A DNA stretch of 64,000 nucleotides. Origin: Hyphomicrobium nitrativorans NL23 (GTDB lineage Bacteria; Pseudomonadota; Alphaproteobacteria; Rhizobiales; Hyphomicrobiaceae). The notes beneath the pieces were generated by a model, which saw only the letters and a program-made list of their open reading frames with translations, did not search any database and was not told where the DNA came from. This document shows positions 32,632-41,600 of this stretch, one piece after another (position 1 is the first letter of the stretch; the number at the start of each line of letters is the position of its first letter). The stretch is taken from NCBI RefSeq assembly GCF_000503895.1, contig NC_022997.1, positions 2,731,821 to 2,795,820 on the forward strand. The letters run 5' to 3'. Both the position numbers and the translations under genes were made by a program.

Positions 32632-34458
32632 CTAAGGCAGCGCATAGACCGTGAGCGTGCCACCGAGGTCGGTGTAGCTCTTCAGGCCAGCGTAGTTGCC
32701 GACCGCGCCGAGACCGTCCGTCGGCTTGTCGAGGCCAGCTGCGAGACCGATACCGGCCCAGCCACCAACGCCCGAGAAGATGCCGACGTACTGCTTGCCA
32801 CCCTGCGAGTAGGTGAAAGCATTGCCGATCGAGCCCGAAGGCAGACGGTGCTTGAAGAGCTCAGCGCCACCTTCCTGGTCACGCGCCTTGAAGTAGCCGT
32901 CAAGCGTGCCGTGGAAGGCAAGGCCGCCAGCCGTGGTGAGAACACCCGACCAGACCGAGAACGGCTCGTCATGCTGATGCACGATCTTGCCTTCAGCGGC
33001 GTCCCAGATGGTGAAGTGGCCGGTGTTCGTCTTGCCCTCAGGCGGGAACATCGACAGCGTCGCACCGACGTAGGGCTGACCAGGCGTGTAAGAAACCTGG
33101 AACGGCTCGTAGTCCATGCAAACGTTGTTGACCGGCACGTAGAACAGACCCGTCAGCGGCGAGTACGAGACAGGCTGCTGGTCCTTGAAGCCAAGGGCAG
33201 CCGGGCAGACGTACTTCGAGTTCACGTCGGGACCGTTGAGGAACGTGGACTTCGACGCGACGACGATCGGACGACCGTAAGTGGCGCTGTCCTTGTCGAG
33301 GTCGACGTGCGTTGCCCAGTTCAGGTCTTCGTCGTACGGCTGAGCGACGAGCACTTCACCGTTGAGACGATCGATCGTGTAGGCGAAGCCGTTACGATCG
33401 AAGTGAACCAGAACCTTGCGGTCCTCGCCACCGACCTTGAGGTCAACGAGGACGTTCTCGTTGATGCCGTCGTAGTCCCACTCGTCGAACGGGGTCATCT
33501 GGTAAGCCCACGCTGCAACGCCGGTGTCGGGGTTACGAGCGAAGATGGTCATCGACCACTTCTGGTCGATCTGCTTACCGTCAGGTCCAGCGCGCTGAGC
33601 CGGGTTCCAGGTCGAGGGGTTGCCCGTGCCGTAGTAGAAGAGGTTGGCATCCGGATCGTACGAGGCATAGCCCCAGGTCGAGCCACCACCGATCTTCCAC
33701 TGGTCGCCGGTCCAGGTCTTGAGCGAGGAGTCCTTGCCGACCGGCTTGCCGAGCGACAGGGTCTTCTCCGGGTCGACCAGGATGTCTTCGTCCGGACCCA
33801 TCGAGTAGGCGCGCCAAGCGCGCGTACCGTCAGCGATGTTGTAAGCCGTCACGTGACAGCGAACGCCGAACTCAGCGCCCGAGGTACCCATGATGACCTT
33901 GTCACCGACGACAAGCGTGAAGCCCGTGTGCGTCTCACCCTTCTTGGGGTCGCCGTTCACAGTCTTCCACTTCTCTTTGCCCGTGTTGGCGTCGAGCGCG
34001 ACGAGAGTGGTGTCAGCCTGACCGAAGATCAGCGTATCGCCGACGATGTTCACGCCGCCACGGTTGACCGTGTCGCAGCACATCACGGGGATGACCGACG
34101 GATCCTGCTTGGGGGTGTACTTCCAGACGATCTTCGGACCGACGGGGTCGGAGATGTCGAGCTGGAAGACGTTGTTCGGGAACGGCGTGTGGAGCCACAT
34201 GCGATCGCCGATCACAATCGGCGAGCCCTCGTGACCGCGCAGGACGCCGGTCGAGAACTGCCAAGCGACCCGGAGGTCCTTGACGTTCGACTTGTTGACC
34301 TGATCGAGTTCCGAGTAACGCCAGTTGTTGTAGCTACCGGACTGCATAGCCCAGTTGTTGGGGTCCGCGGACGCCTTCTTCACGTCGTCATTCGCCATCA
34401 CCGGCGAAGTCAGAGCGACTGAGGCGAGCAGCCCGTATGCGAGTGCACTTCTGCGCAT
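32632..34458 (-). CDS. xoxF: Lanthanide-dependent methanol dehydrogenase XoxF
   Basis: 608 residues: a signal peptide ([18 protein letters not shown]) and an eight-bladed PQQ propeller. It oxidises methanol in the periplasm. Visible active-site features are the adjacent Cys127-Cys128 disulfide ([11 protein letters not shown]), Glu196, Asn280, and Asp328 in EWDYDG. The extra Asp330 two residues on is the mark of lanthanide-binding XoxF; calcium-type MxaF has Ala there. No mxa genes are present in the window. AAGGAGGAAG lies just before the ATG. The gene starts a leftward operon and is divergent from the zinc metallohydrolase gene. Confidence 0.97.
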   Translation of the reverse strand: MRRSALAYGLLASVALTSPVMANDDVKKASADPNNWAMQSGSYNNWRYSELDQVNKSNVKDLRVAWQFSTGVLRGHEGSPIVIGDRMWLHTPFPNNVFQLDISDPVGPKIVWKYTPKQDPSVIPVMCCDTVNRGGVNIVGDTLIFGQADTTLVALDANTGKEKWKTVNGDPKKGETHTGFTLVVGDKVIMGTSGAEFGVRCHVTAYNIADGTRAWRAYSMGPDEDILVDPEKTLSLGKPVGKDSSLKTWTGDQWKIGGGSTWGYASYDPDANLFYYGTGNPSTWNPAQRAGPDGKQIDQKWSMTIFARNPDTGVAAWAYQMTPFDEWDYDGINENVLVDLKVGGEDRKVLVHFDRNGFAYTIDRLNGEVLVAQPYDEDLNWATHVDLDKDSATYGRPIVVASKSTFLNGPDVNSKYVCPAALGFKDQQPVSYSPLTGLFYVPVNNVCMDYEPFQVSYTPGQPYVGATLSMFPPEGKTNTGHFTIWDAAEGKIVHQHDEPFSVWSGVLTTAGGLAFHGTLDGYFKARDQEGGAELFKHRLPSGSIGNAFTYSQGGKQYVGIFSGVGGWAGIGLAAGLDKPTDGLGAVGNYAGLKSYTDLGGTLTVYALP

Positions 34459-34804
34459 CGCGCTTCCTCCTTAAAGTTCTTGCCACGCTTGCAAGCGGCA
34501 GCGAACGACAGCGTGTCACAGCCCAGCTACGGTTTCCCGGGATTATTTCCCGTGTCTTTCCGTTGGCTTACGAATGGAGTTCCCGCACTGGGGACCCTCC
34601 TGAAGCCATCACTACCGTGGTCCCTTTTAGACACTTTCTCGTGAGGTCCGCAAGGCAATCCGTGAAGCGAATTTTATTGCAACACCAATAGGACAAGGGG
34701 CCTGACCCTTTTTACGATAGGTATCATTGGAGTTTTTGCGCTGCGGGATGAAATGGTGCGCTGCACGTCTAATTTTTCCCATGACAAGGTGGCCCGTCGC
34801 CCCA

Positions 34805-34832
34805 TTGACATTTGAAAAGTTTTGTGAATAAT
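34805..34832 (+). promoter_or_regulatory. Candidate rightward sigma70 promoter
   Basis: TTGACA at 34805-34810 and AATAAT at 34827-34832 are 16 bp apart in an AT-rich stretch. It would give a leader of about 250 bases before the metallohydrolase gene. Confidence 0.5.
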
Positions 34833-34898
34833 TTTTGTCCTTTGAAAATTTTATGTGGGCATATTTTGCGCTTTTCCCAGCCCATGCTTACGTGTTTC

Positions 34899-34916
34899 TT
34901 CCCGAAATATCGGGAA
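34899..34916. promoter_or_regulatory. Dyad TTCCCGA-N4-TCGGGAA
   Basis: Perfect 7 bp inverted arms around AATA, about 70 bp downstream of the candidate promoter. It looks like an operator for a dimeric regulator or a small RNA hairpin. Confidence 0.45.
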
Positions 34917-35091
34917 TTTATCCCAGTCTTTGCCGTGCCCGGACGGAAGTTTGTCCCGCGCTTTGAGTCTTCCTGCAAAAGCGCTCGTTGAAGCGTGGGT
35001 GGCATCTCGGTACCTCTGTTGTGCGGTGCCCGTCGATCAGGGGCGGCTACCGTCGATCAAGGATCCGCTCAGAGCATCGGAGGCGCACCGC

Positions 35092-36138
35092 GTGACCCGA
35101 AACCGCCCGCCTTTTCCGCGCCTCGCCGTTCGAACTCTCCCGCCTCCCCGCCCCGATGCGCTCCCGCTCGGAACCGTGGGCCGGCGCGCGCTCCTCACGG
35201 CTGCATCTTCGCTCGCGGCGCTCCTGATCCTCCCAGCCGGTTTGCGCACCGGCCGCGCGGAGACGGCGACAGGCTCCGCGCTGCATCCGTTCGTCGACCA
35301 GATCGCGCCCGGCGTCTTCGCACACCGGGGAGAGGTTGCGGTTGCCACACGGGAAAACGCGGGCGACCACGCGAACATGGGGTTCATCGTGGGCCGTGAG
35401 GCGGTGGCCGTGATCGATACGGGAGGCAGCGCCAAGGTGGGCGCACAGCTCCACGAGGCCGTGCGCGCGGTCACCGACCGTCCCATCCGTTATGTGATCA
35501 ACACCCACATGCATCCCGACCATGTGCTGGGAAACGCCGCGTTCGAGGTCGAGGGCACAACCTTCGTCGGGCACCACAAGATCGCACGCGGTCTGGCGGC
35601 CCGGGCCGAGCGGTATCTCGCCGTCTACGAACAGGATCTCGGGCCGGACGCTTTCGCGGGGACGAAAATCGTCATTCCGAGCCAGCTCATCGATGCGCCG
35701 ACGACGCTCGATCTGGGCGGCCGCGAGATCGTGCTGACGCCGCACCCCACCGCGCATACGGATAACGATCTGACCGTGCGCGACAGCCAGACGGGGACGG
35801 TGTTCCTCGGGGATCTCGTCTTCGCCGAGCACATCCCGACGATCGACGGGTCGATCCTCGGCTGGATGGCGGTTCTCGACGCGCTGGCGGCAGAGCCGGC
35901 GGAACGCGTTGTGCCCGGTCATGGCCCCTCCTCCATGGGCTGGCCGGACGCGGCGAGGCCGATCCGCCATTACCTTCAGGTCATCACCGGCGAGATCCGC
36001 AAGATGATCGCCGACAACCGCACCCTGTCGGAGGCCACCCAGAGCGTCGGCCTTTCGGAAAGGCGTGCATGGGAACTTTTTGATGCGTATCATGGGAGAA
36101 ATGTCTCGGCTGCGTTTGCCGAACTTGAATGGGAGTAA
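35092..36138 (+). CDS. Quinoprotein relay system zinc metallohydrolase
   Basis: 348 residues with a Tat-like or Sec leader (RRALLTAASSLAALLILPAG) and a metallo-beta-lactamase fold. Metal ligands appear in INTHMHPDHVLGN, HPTAHTDND, VFLGDLVF and VPGHGP. It fits the quinoprotein relay system zinc metallohydrolase families (SoxH-related) found with PQQ dehydrogenases; the substrate is unknown. The GTG at 35092 was chosen because GGAGG lies 8 bases upstream, although the frame is open to 34855. The SoxYZ-like carrier gene follows 23 bp later. Confidence 0.85.
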   Translation: MTRNRPPFPRLAVRTLPPPRPDALPLGTVGRRALLTAASSLAALLILPAGLRTGRAETATGSALHPFVDQIAPGVFAHRGEVAVATRENAGDHANMGFIVGREAVAVIDTGGSAKVGAQLHEAVRAVTDRPIRYVINTHMHPDHVLGNAAFEVEGTTFVGHHKIARGLAARAERYLAVYEQDLGPDAFAGTKIVIPSQLIDAPTTLDLGGREIVLTPHPTAHTDNDLTVRDSQTGTVFLGDLVFAEHIPTIDGSILGWMAVLDALAAEPAERVVPGHGPSSMGWPDAARPIRHYLQVITGEIRKMIADNRTLSEATQSVGLSERRAWELFDAYHGRNVSAAFAELEWE

Positions 36139-36161
36139 TCCCGCCGGACTGGAGAACTTTG

Positions 36162-37010
36162 ATGATTCAGGGCCCGCAGAAGAAGAGCCTGCTTCGCTTT
36201 CCGCACCTCGCGATGCTGGCGGTCTCAGCGATGATCGCCTTTGGTGCGTTCCATAGCGCATCGGCAACGGACGAAGACATCTGGCCGGCGCTTGAGAAGG
36301 ATATCTTCGGCGCGCGGACGGTGGTGGAGGATACCTCCGCCGTGACACTCGAAGCGCCCTACCGTGCGGACGACGCCGCGCTGGTGCCGCTCACGGTGCG
36401 CATCCCCGCACATATGGCCGACCGCGTTAAGAAGCTCACGCTCGTCATCGACCTGAACCCCGCGCCGGTCGTCGGCGATTTCACGTTCGGGCCGGCGGCG
36501 GGGTCGGGCGAGCGCGTGATCGAAACGCGCGTCAGGGTGGACATGTATTCCAACGTGCGTGCCATTGTGGAGACCGACGACGGCCGCCTGCTGATGGCGA
36601 CGAAGTTCGTGAAGGCGGCCGGCGGGTGCTCGGCACCGGCGCTCAAGGATACGGACGCGGCGCTCGCAGATGCGGGGCGCATGCAGATCCGCCATCTCGC
36701 CGGCGACGCGACAGCGACAGCGACAGTAACTGGCCAGCGCATGGGGCAGGTCATGATCCGCCATCCGCAGTATTCGGGCCTGCAGCTCAATCAGGTCACC
36801 GGCTACTACATCCCGGCCAAGTTCCTGCGCAGCATCGACGTCACGCGCGGGGGCGAGCGTGTGTTCCGCGTCGAAGGCGGCATCTCGCTCTCGGAGGATC
36901 CGAACATCCGCTTCACGTATGCGAGCGGGACGGACGACACGATCGAGGTCACCGCGGAGGATACCGACGGGCGGACGTTCACCGGACGCGCCGAGCCGAG
37001 GGGCTCGTAA
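36162..37010 (+). CDS. Quinoprotein dehydrogenase-associated SoxYZ-like carrier
   Basis: 282 residues. After a signal peptide (LAMLAVSAMIAFGAFHSASA) come a SoxY-like domain, whose end carries the swinging-arm cysteine in AAGGCSAP, and a SoxZ-like domain (GQVMIRHPQYSGLQLNQVTG). SoxYZ proteins carry covalently bound sulfur intermediates; this fused version is found with PQQ dehydrogenases and probably works with the metallohydrolase before it. The ATG at 36162 has GGAG 8 bases upstream. A strong terminator follows. Confidence 0.88.
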   Translation: MIQGPQKKSLLRFPHLAMLAVSAMIAFGAFHSASATDEDIWPALEKDIFGARTVVEDTSAVTLEAPYRADDAALVPLTVRIPAHMADRVKKLTLVIDLNPAPVVGDFTFGPAAGSGERVIETRVRVDMYSNVRAIVETDDGRLLMATKFVKAAGGCSAPALKDTDAALADAGRMQIRHLAGDATATATVTGQRMGQVMIRHPQYSGLQLNQVTGYYIPAKFLRSIDVTRGGERVFRVEGGISLSEDPNIRFTYASGTDDTIEVTAEDTDGRTFTGRAEPRGS

Positions 37011-37063
37011 GACCTGGGTCAGGCTTCGCCGCTGGCGCATGTTCTGTGTAAGCGCAACCGCAC

Positions 37064-37091
37064 CGTTCCCCTCCCCCTTTTGGGGAGGGAC
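37064..37091. repeat. Single REP-like palindrome
   Basis: GTTCCCCTCCCCCTTTTGGG followed by GAGGGAC forms a palindrome of the same family as those at 9177-9286 and 17341-17457, here as a lone unit. Confidence 0.65.
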
Positions 37092-37154
37092 AGTGTCGCG
37101 GAATACCCGACCCGCCTCCGTTTGAGTTGAAGGCGCTCTGGCGAGAGCAAACAG

Positions 37155-37184
37155 AAAAAGGGCGCCCCGCGAGGCGCCCTTTTT
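37155..37184. terminator. Bidirectional terminator
   Basis: AAAAAGGGCGCC (37155-37166), loop CCGCGA, GGCGCCCTTTTT (37173-37184). The A- and T-tracts on both sides let it end the SoxYZ-like transcript and the opposite one. Confidence 0.92.
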
Positions 37185-37206
37185 GATTGTCCTTTGCGCG
37201 CGCAGA

Positions 37207-37602
37207 TCAGAAGCAGCGAACTTCGCCTTCGACCTGGGCGCGTTTCAGGTTGCTGACCTTCTCGACGAACAGCGGCCCGTACATGTAAGCCACGCTCTCG
37301 CCGCCGCGCTGGCGCACCGACAGGATGGTTTCAGCTTCCTCGTACTGATCGTAGGGCAGCACGGAGGCGATGACGTCGATCGAGCACGAGCAGCGGTCGA
37401 CGACATCGCGCGTCATGCCGTTGACCAGCATGCATCCATAGACGTAGTCGGCACGCACGTTGGTCGGATAGTCGTTCGAGATGTCGGGAAGCTTTAGCTT
37501 GGTGTCCTTTTCCGGACAGTCGTCGCCGATGGCCGACGAGCCCGCCGCGATCATGACTGCGGAGGCAGCGGCCAGAGCGTATGCAAATCGCTTCATCGTC
37601 AT
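37207..37602 (-). CDS. Unknown small periplasmic cysteine-containing protein
   Basis: 131 residues that I cannot assign. A signal peptide (RFAYALAAASAVMIAAGSSA) precedes a soluble domain with cysteines at DDCPEKD, YGCMLVNG, RCSCSIDV and the terminal RCF, enough for two disulfides. Its ATG overlaps the stop of the upstream gene (ATGA), so the two are translated together. The position next to the XoxF accessory genes hints at a periplasmic role in methanol oxidation, as inference only. Confidence 0.75.
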   Translation of the reverse strand: MTMKRFAYALAAASAVMIAAGSSAIGDDCPEKDTKLKLPDISNDYPTNVRADYVYGCMLVNGMTRDVVDRCSCSIDVIASVLPYDQYEEAETILSVRQRGGESVAYMYGPLFVEKVSNLKRAQVEGEVRCF

Positions 37603-38282
37603 TTCGCCTCTCCCATGCCTACCAGAGTGATCTTCTCTTCGATGCTCGGGGCCGCGGCCTGCGTGCTCACGAAGCTCGACGTGAGATCGACGAAGAACCC
37701 CGGCACCTCCTTGCTCACCACGACGGTGAACTCGGTGTTCTCGAAACCCTGCATCTTGTCCTTGTTGCGAACGTCGTCGGCGTATGGGCGGATCGTCACC
37801 TTTTGAGCGTCGATTGTCTTGCCGTCGAACTCGTACTTGATGTCCTGGATCTTGGCCGAGTCACGCAGGGCCAACTGGAATTTCCGCTTGAGGTAGCGGG
37901 CGTCGCCGCCGGCGAGATAACGGAAGTTCGTCACAGCGCGGTCCAGATACCAGACGAAGAGCGGGTTGATTGTCAGATCGGGCCAGTTCTGCGGGTCGCG
38001 CGCCTGCTCGCCGGTGAAAACGTGAAATACGACGTCGCGCTCGCCCTTGCCGTTCACGCTCGATACGTTGAGGCGCAATTCGTCGGTGAGGTTCTTGCCG
38101 ACGAGCTGCTCGTTCGAACCCTTCTTTTCGAAGCGGTAGGTGACGCCGGCCCCCTTGTCGATCAAATCGAGATGGCGCGATTCGAACAGCAGCTCCACGA
38201 CCCTCGGGTCTCCGGCCGCGATGGCCGCGACGGGCGCCAGCGCCAGACACACGGCAGCGATAGCCCGTGCAAAGTGTGACAT
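37599..38282 (-). CDS. Unknown periplasmic protein co-translated with the 131-residue protein
   Basis: 227 residues, not recognised. A signal peptide (AIAAVCLALAPVAAIAAG) is followed by a soluble domain with no cysteine (VVELLFESRHLDLIDKGAGV near the start; DARYLKRKFQLAL in the middle). Length and composition suggest a beta-rich lipocalin or binding protein, but no motif proves this. The ATGA overlap to 37207-37602 shows the two form a unit. Confidence 0.75.
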   Translation of the reverse strand: MSHFARAIAAVCLALAPVAAIAAGDPRVVELLFESRHLDLIDKGAGVTYRFEKKGSNEQLVGKNLTDELRLNVSSVNGKGERDVVFHVFTGEQARDPQNWPDLTINPLFVWYLDRAVTNFRYLAGGDARYLKRKFQLALRDSAKIQDIKYEFDGKTIDAQKVTIRPYADDVRNKDKMQGFENTEFTVVVSKEVPGFFVDLTSSFVSTQAAAPSIEEKITLVGMGEAK

Positions 38283-38390
38283 CGTTGCATTTCCTCCAAT
38301 TGGGCACCAATCCTGGGCCTTCTTGGGAATTCTTCTAACGCCGGTCGGTCTCTTCCGGCAACGGTTCGAACATGAATTCTCGGTTATTTT

Positions 38391-38490
38391 GGCTCACGCG
38401 CCTGTTCGCGCGGGCCGATGCCCCGCGCTGGCGCTCCGCCGGGGCGGCGCATAAGCGCCGAGTCGCCTTGCTCCCGAACTGCTGCGCAGT
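38391..38490. repeat. Mosaic hairpin repeat
   Basis: Contains GCTCACGCGCCTGTTCGCG, CGCTGGCGCTCCGCCGGGG, a GGCGC-ATAA-GCGCC hairpin, GTCGCCTTGCTCCCG (38462-38476) and ACTGC-TGC-GCAGT. The same blocks recur at 54442-54575, and the third also at 16740. Confidence 0.7.
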
Positions 38491-38555
38491 TGGGGTGTGG
38501 CGTGGGTGGTCGGCGGCAATGCTGCGGCGCAGCATTCCGTGTCTCCGGAAGTGGG

Positions 38556-39554
38556 TTACCGGAGAAACTGTCCGAAGGCGCGCGGGCCGTCGCCGACGGG
38601 AATGCGGTCGGTGACTTGGAGCGTCTTGGTGTCGATGCGTTCGAGCGTGTTGGATTCCCAGCAGGCAACGTAGACCGCGTCTCCGGACGGATCGGCCTCG
38701 ATGCCTTCGGGGAATTCGCCGACGGATACCGTTCCGACGACCTTGAGCGTTTCGAGATCGAACACGGAGACCGTACCTGCGTATTGATCCGTCACGTAGC
38801 CGCGACCGCCGGAGAGCGCGACCGCATACGGCCGGCTGCCGACCTTGACGGTGCCGACGACGCTTCCCGTCTCAAGATCGATCACGCTCACGTCGTCGCT
38901 TTGCACGTTCGCCGTGTACGCCCGCTTGCCTTCCGAATCGATGGTGACGCCGAAGGGGCGCGCGCCGACTGCGAAATGCGCCTTGCGCGTGAGCGTCTCC
39001 GCGTCGATCAGCGAGACTTCATCGCTGTCGCGGTCGGCGGTGACGATCAGCTTTCCGTCCGGGGTGATCGCCACGCCGGACGGCGACAGGCCGACGTCGA
39101 CGCTCCCGATCACGGTCCCGGCCGCTGGATCGACCGCGTAAAGCTTGTGCTCGTACCAGTCGGCCACGAAGATCCGGCTGCCGTCGGGATGGGCGGCGAT
39201 GCCGACCGGCCCCTTGCCGACGGCAATGCGGGAGGTGATGGCGCGCGCGTCGGCATCGACGACCACCACCTCCTTGCCCTCGGGCGCGGTGACGTAGGCG
39301 ATGCGGCCGCCGGGCGCCATTGCGACACCCGCCGGCTTGCCGCCGATGGCGATTTCCGCCACCGGCTTCCGCGTCGCCAGATCGACGATCGAGAGAGAAT
39401 CGCCGCCCTGATTGGTGACGAACGCCTCGCGTGCGCCTTCGGATGCGGCGAACGCCTGGCTGGGGAGCCAGTGCGCCGCAGGAAGGACCGCCGCCGCGCC
39501 CGCAACAAGCGAGACGAATGTGCGCCGCGACAACCGCCCGCTCGCACGGGGCAT
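38556..39554 (-). CDS. YVTN beta-propeller protein with Tat-like leader
   Basis: 332 residues: a twin-arginine leader (SRRTFVSLVAGAAAVLPA) and about seven YVTN-type blades (REAFVTNQGGDSLSIVDLA, RAYTANVQSDDVSVIDLE, GYVTDQYAGTVSVFDLE). It is distinct from the PQQ-associated propeller at 26274, which has a Sec-type leader. Function unknown; a periplasmic scaffold or cofactor-bearing protein is possible. The ATG overlaps the stop of the SRPBCC gene (ATGA). Confidence 0.85.
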   Translation of the reverse strand: MPRASGRLSRRTFVSLVAGAAAVLPAAHWLPSQAFAASEGAREAFVTNQGGDSLSIVDLATRKPVAEIAIGGKPAGVAMAPGGRIAYVTAPEGKEVVVVDADARAITSRIAVGKGPVGIAAHPDGSRIFVADWYEHKLYAVDPAAGTVIGSVDVGLSPSGVAITPDGKLIVTADRDSDEVSLIDAETLTRKAHFAVGARPFGVTIDSEGKRAYTANVQSDDVSVIDLETGSVVGTVKVGSRPYAVALSGGRGYVTDQYAGTVSVFDLETLKVVGTVSVGEFPEGIEADPSGDAVYVACWESNTLERIDTKTLQVTDRIPVGDGPRAFGQFLR

Positions 39555-40084
39555 CAGTTGCCCCCTTCCAGCTTCTCCTTCAGGGCCGCGAGGCCGCTCG
39601 TATAGACGCCGGTAATGGCCTTGACGGCGGCTTCGTCCGAGAGCTCCGGCGGCGGGTCGTTGTTCATGAAGCCGCGATAGAACGCGCCCCACCATTCGAC
39701 TTCCGACTTCTCGCCGTCGCCCGTGACGGTGATCCGCGACGAGTAGTTCTCGACCGGCAATACCTTCACATCGACTTCCGTGATCACGTAATTGTAGACC
39801 TTGCCCGCCTCGTCGAACTTCGTGAGCTTTTCATGGATCTGGCCGCCACCCTGAAGCGTCAGCGTCCGCGTGGCATCCACCGCATTGCCGCCCTCGCCTT
39901 CCGTCTTCTCGATGGCCGGATGCCAGCTCATGTCCTGGAAGTTGCTGACGACCTCCCACACCTTGTCGGCGGGGGCGTTGATCTCGATCTTTTCGACGAC
40001 CCTCTGTCGCGTGGGGCCGTGCGCCTCGGCCGCGAAGGGCAGTACGGCCACCAGCGCAAGCGCCGAAGCAAGCAATCTAACCAT
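39554..40084 (-). CDS. Secreted SRPBCC (START-like) family protein
   Basis: 176 residues with a signal peptide (LLASALALVAVLPFAAEA) and a START/polyketide-cyclase-like pocket domain: VVEKIEINAPADKVWEVVSN, FQDMSWHPAIEKTE, then EWWGAFYRGFMNNDPPPEL. Such domains bind hydrophobic ligands; a periplasmic member next to propeller and C1 genes could carry a quinone or cofactor. GGAGG precedes the ATG at 40084. It is divergent from fhcB. Confidence 0.83.
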   Translation of the reverse strand: MVRLLASALALVAVLPFAAEAHGPTRQRVVEKIEINAPADKVWEVVSNFQDMSWHPAIEKTEGEGGNAVDATRTLTLQGGGQIHEKLTKFDEAGKVYNYVITEVDVKVLPVENYSSRITVTGDGEKSEVEWWGAFYRGFMNNDPPPELSDEAAVKAITGVYTSGLAALKEKLEGGN

Positions 40085-40271
40085 CAGCAATCCTCCAGAA
40101 ATTCCATTCTCGACTAGACATATGTCAAGCAGGCGGCGGACAATAAGGAAGAGATCAGGGACACGCAATCCATGCGCTCATCCGCCCCTGCGGCGCAGCA
40201 TGATCCGCTGTTGTTTTAGACCTAAGTCCATGCTTTGGTGCCGCCCCAAATCAACTCACGAGACCCAACGC

Positions 40272-41573
40272 ATGACGAACTGGACCCAAGCCACAGGCGC
40301 GGGCGACTCGCGCAAGTCGAACGCGATCACGGATGTCGCCTGCCCGTTCTGCGGTCTCGTCTGCGACGACCTCGAAATCGTGCGCGACGAGAGCGGCATC
40401 AAGGTGGCCAAGAACGGCTGCGAGAAGGCCGTGGCCGGCTTCGAGCGCGCGGTGGACGGCGCCCGGCCCCAGGTGGACGGGAGGGATGTCGACCTCGACA
40501 CGGCCATCCGCGCCGCGACCGAACTCGTCCGTGCGTCGTCGCTTCCGCTTTACGGCGGGCTCGGCACGGACGTGGACGGCATCCGCGCCGTGATGGCGCT
40601 GGCCGACAAGTCCGGCGGTGTCGTCGATCATGCCCTGTCAGAGGGGCAGTACCGGAACTTCCGCGTGCTGCAGACTCGCGGCTGGGTCATGTCCACGCTG
40701 ACGGAGGCGCGCAACCGCGCCGACCTCTTCATTATCGTCGCGACGGACGTGCAAAAGTTGCATCCGCGCTTTTTCGAACGCATCGTCAACGTCGAGCAGT
40801 CGCTGCTCACCGAGCAGCCGAAGAAGCGCACCGTCGTCTTCATCGGTAAGGATCTCGACCAGTCCGCCGTCACGGGTCCGCGAATCGGCGAGGTGCTCAC
40901 ACTCAACGTCGACCTCGACCATGTGAGCGATGTCGTCAGCGCGCTCGCAGCCGAGATCCGCGGGACGCCGGCGACCGGGGACACCGTCGCGGGCGTGGCG
41001 ACCGCCGACATCCGCGCGCTCGCGGAGCGCTGCAAGGCTGCCGAATATCCTGTGTTCGTGTGGGCCCCGCCCAGCCTTGCCTTCCCGAACGCCGACCTCG
41101 TGGTCAGCACCGTGTCGGACCTCGTCAAAGACCTCAACGTCGAGGGCCGGGCGGCCGGTCTCGCGCTCGGCGGCAACGAGGGCGCGATTTCGGCGGCTGC
41201 GGTTTCGTCGTGGCAGAGCGGCTTCCCTCTGCGTGTTTCGTTTGCATCCGGCAAACCGCATTACGACGTCACGCGCTATGCCATCCCGCGCATGATCCAG
41301 GACGGCGAAGGCGATCTTCTGCTCTGGATCGCCTCCTTCTCGCCGGATCTCGGTCCTCCCGCCACAAAGGTCCCGAGCATCGTGCTCGGCACGCCCGGCA
41401 TCAAGCTGGCGGCTCAGCCCAAGGTGTTCATCCCCATCGGGACGCCAGGCATCGACCATGCGGGGCGCATCATCCGCGTCGACAACGTGGTTTCCATACC
41501 GCTCAAGGACCTCGGCCGCTCAGAGCTACCTCGCGCCGCCGACATCCTCGCCGCAATCGAACTCGCCCTTTAA
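40272..41573 (+). CDS. fhcB: Formyltransferase/hydrolase complex subunit FhcB
   Basis: 433 residues, homologous to formylmethanofuran dehydrogenase subunit B. In bacteria the FhcABCD complex moves the formyl group from H4MPT to methylofuran and releases formate without redox chemistry. The N-terminus keeps the CPFCGLVCDDLEI cysteine pattern and KNGC, like the 4Fe-4S site of FwdB, while the molybdopterin domain expected of the archaeal enzyme is short. The ATG at 40272 starts the homologous part. The first gene of fhcB-fhcA-fhcD-fhcC. Confidence 0.92.
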   Translation: MTNWTQATGAGDSRKSNAITDVACPFCGLVCDDLEIVRDESGIKVAKNGCEKAVAGFERAVDGARPQVDGRDVDLDTAIRAATELVRASSLPLYGGLGTDVDGIRAVMALADKSGGVVDHALSEGQYRNFRVLQTRGWVMSTLTEARNRADLFIIVATDVQKLHPRFFERIVNVEQSLLTEQPKKRTVVFIGKDLDQSAVTGPRIGEVLTLNVDLDHVSDVVSALAAEIRGTPATGDTVAGVATADIRALAERCKAAEYPVFVWAPPSLAFPNADLVVSTVSDLVKDLNVEGRAAGLALGGNEGAISAAAVSSWQSGFPLRVSFASGKPHYDVTRYAIPRMIQDGEGDLLLWIASFSPDLGPPATKVPSIVLGTPGIKLAAQPKVFIPIGTPGIDHAGRIIRVDNVVSIPLKDLGRSELPRAADILAAIELAL

Positions 41574-41600
41574 GCCCGCCCTTCCCAAGGACACGAAGAC

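Larger units (their letters stand above)
34459..35091. promoter_or_regulatory. AT-rich divergent region between xoxF and the metallohydrolase gene
   Basis: 633 bp with no gene I can support, markedly richer in A and T than its surroundings, especially 34660-34920. It must hold the xoxF promoter (leftward) and that of the metallohydrolase (rightward). Expression control by lanthanides or methanol would act here, but no known operator is recognised. Confidence 0.55.

Noticed and set aside
32848-34422. 524-residue plus-strand open frame opposite xoxF
   Set aside because: It is antisense to xoxF and consists of low-information Arg/Val/Asp-rich residues with no motif.
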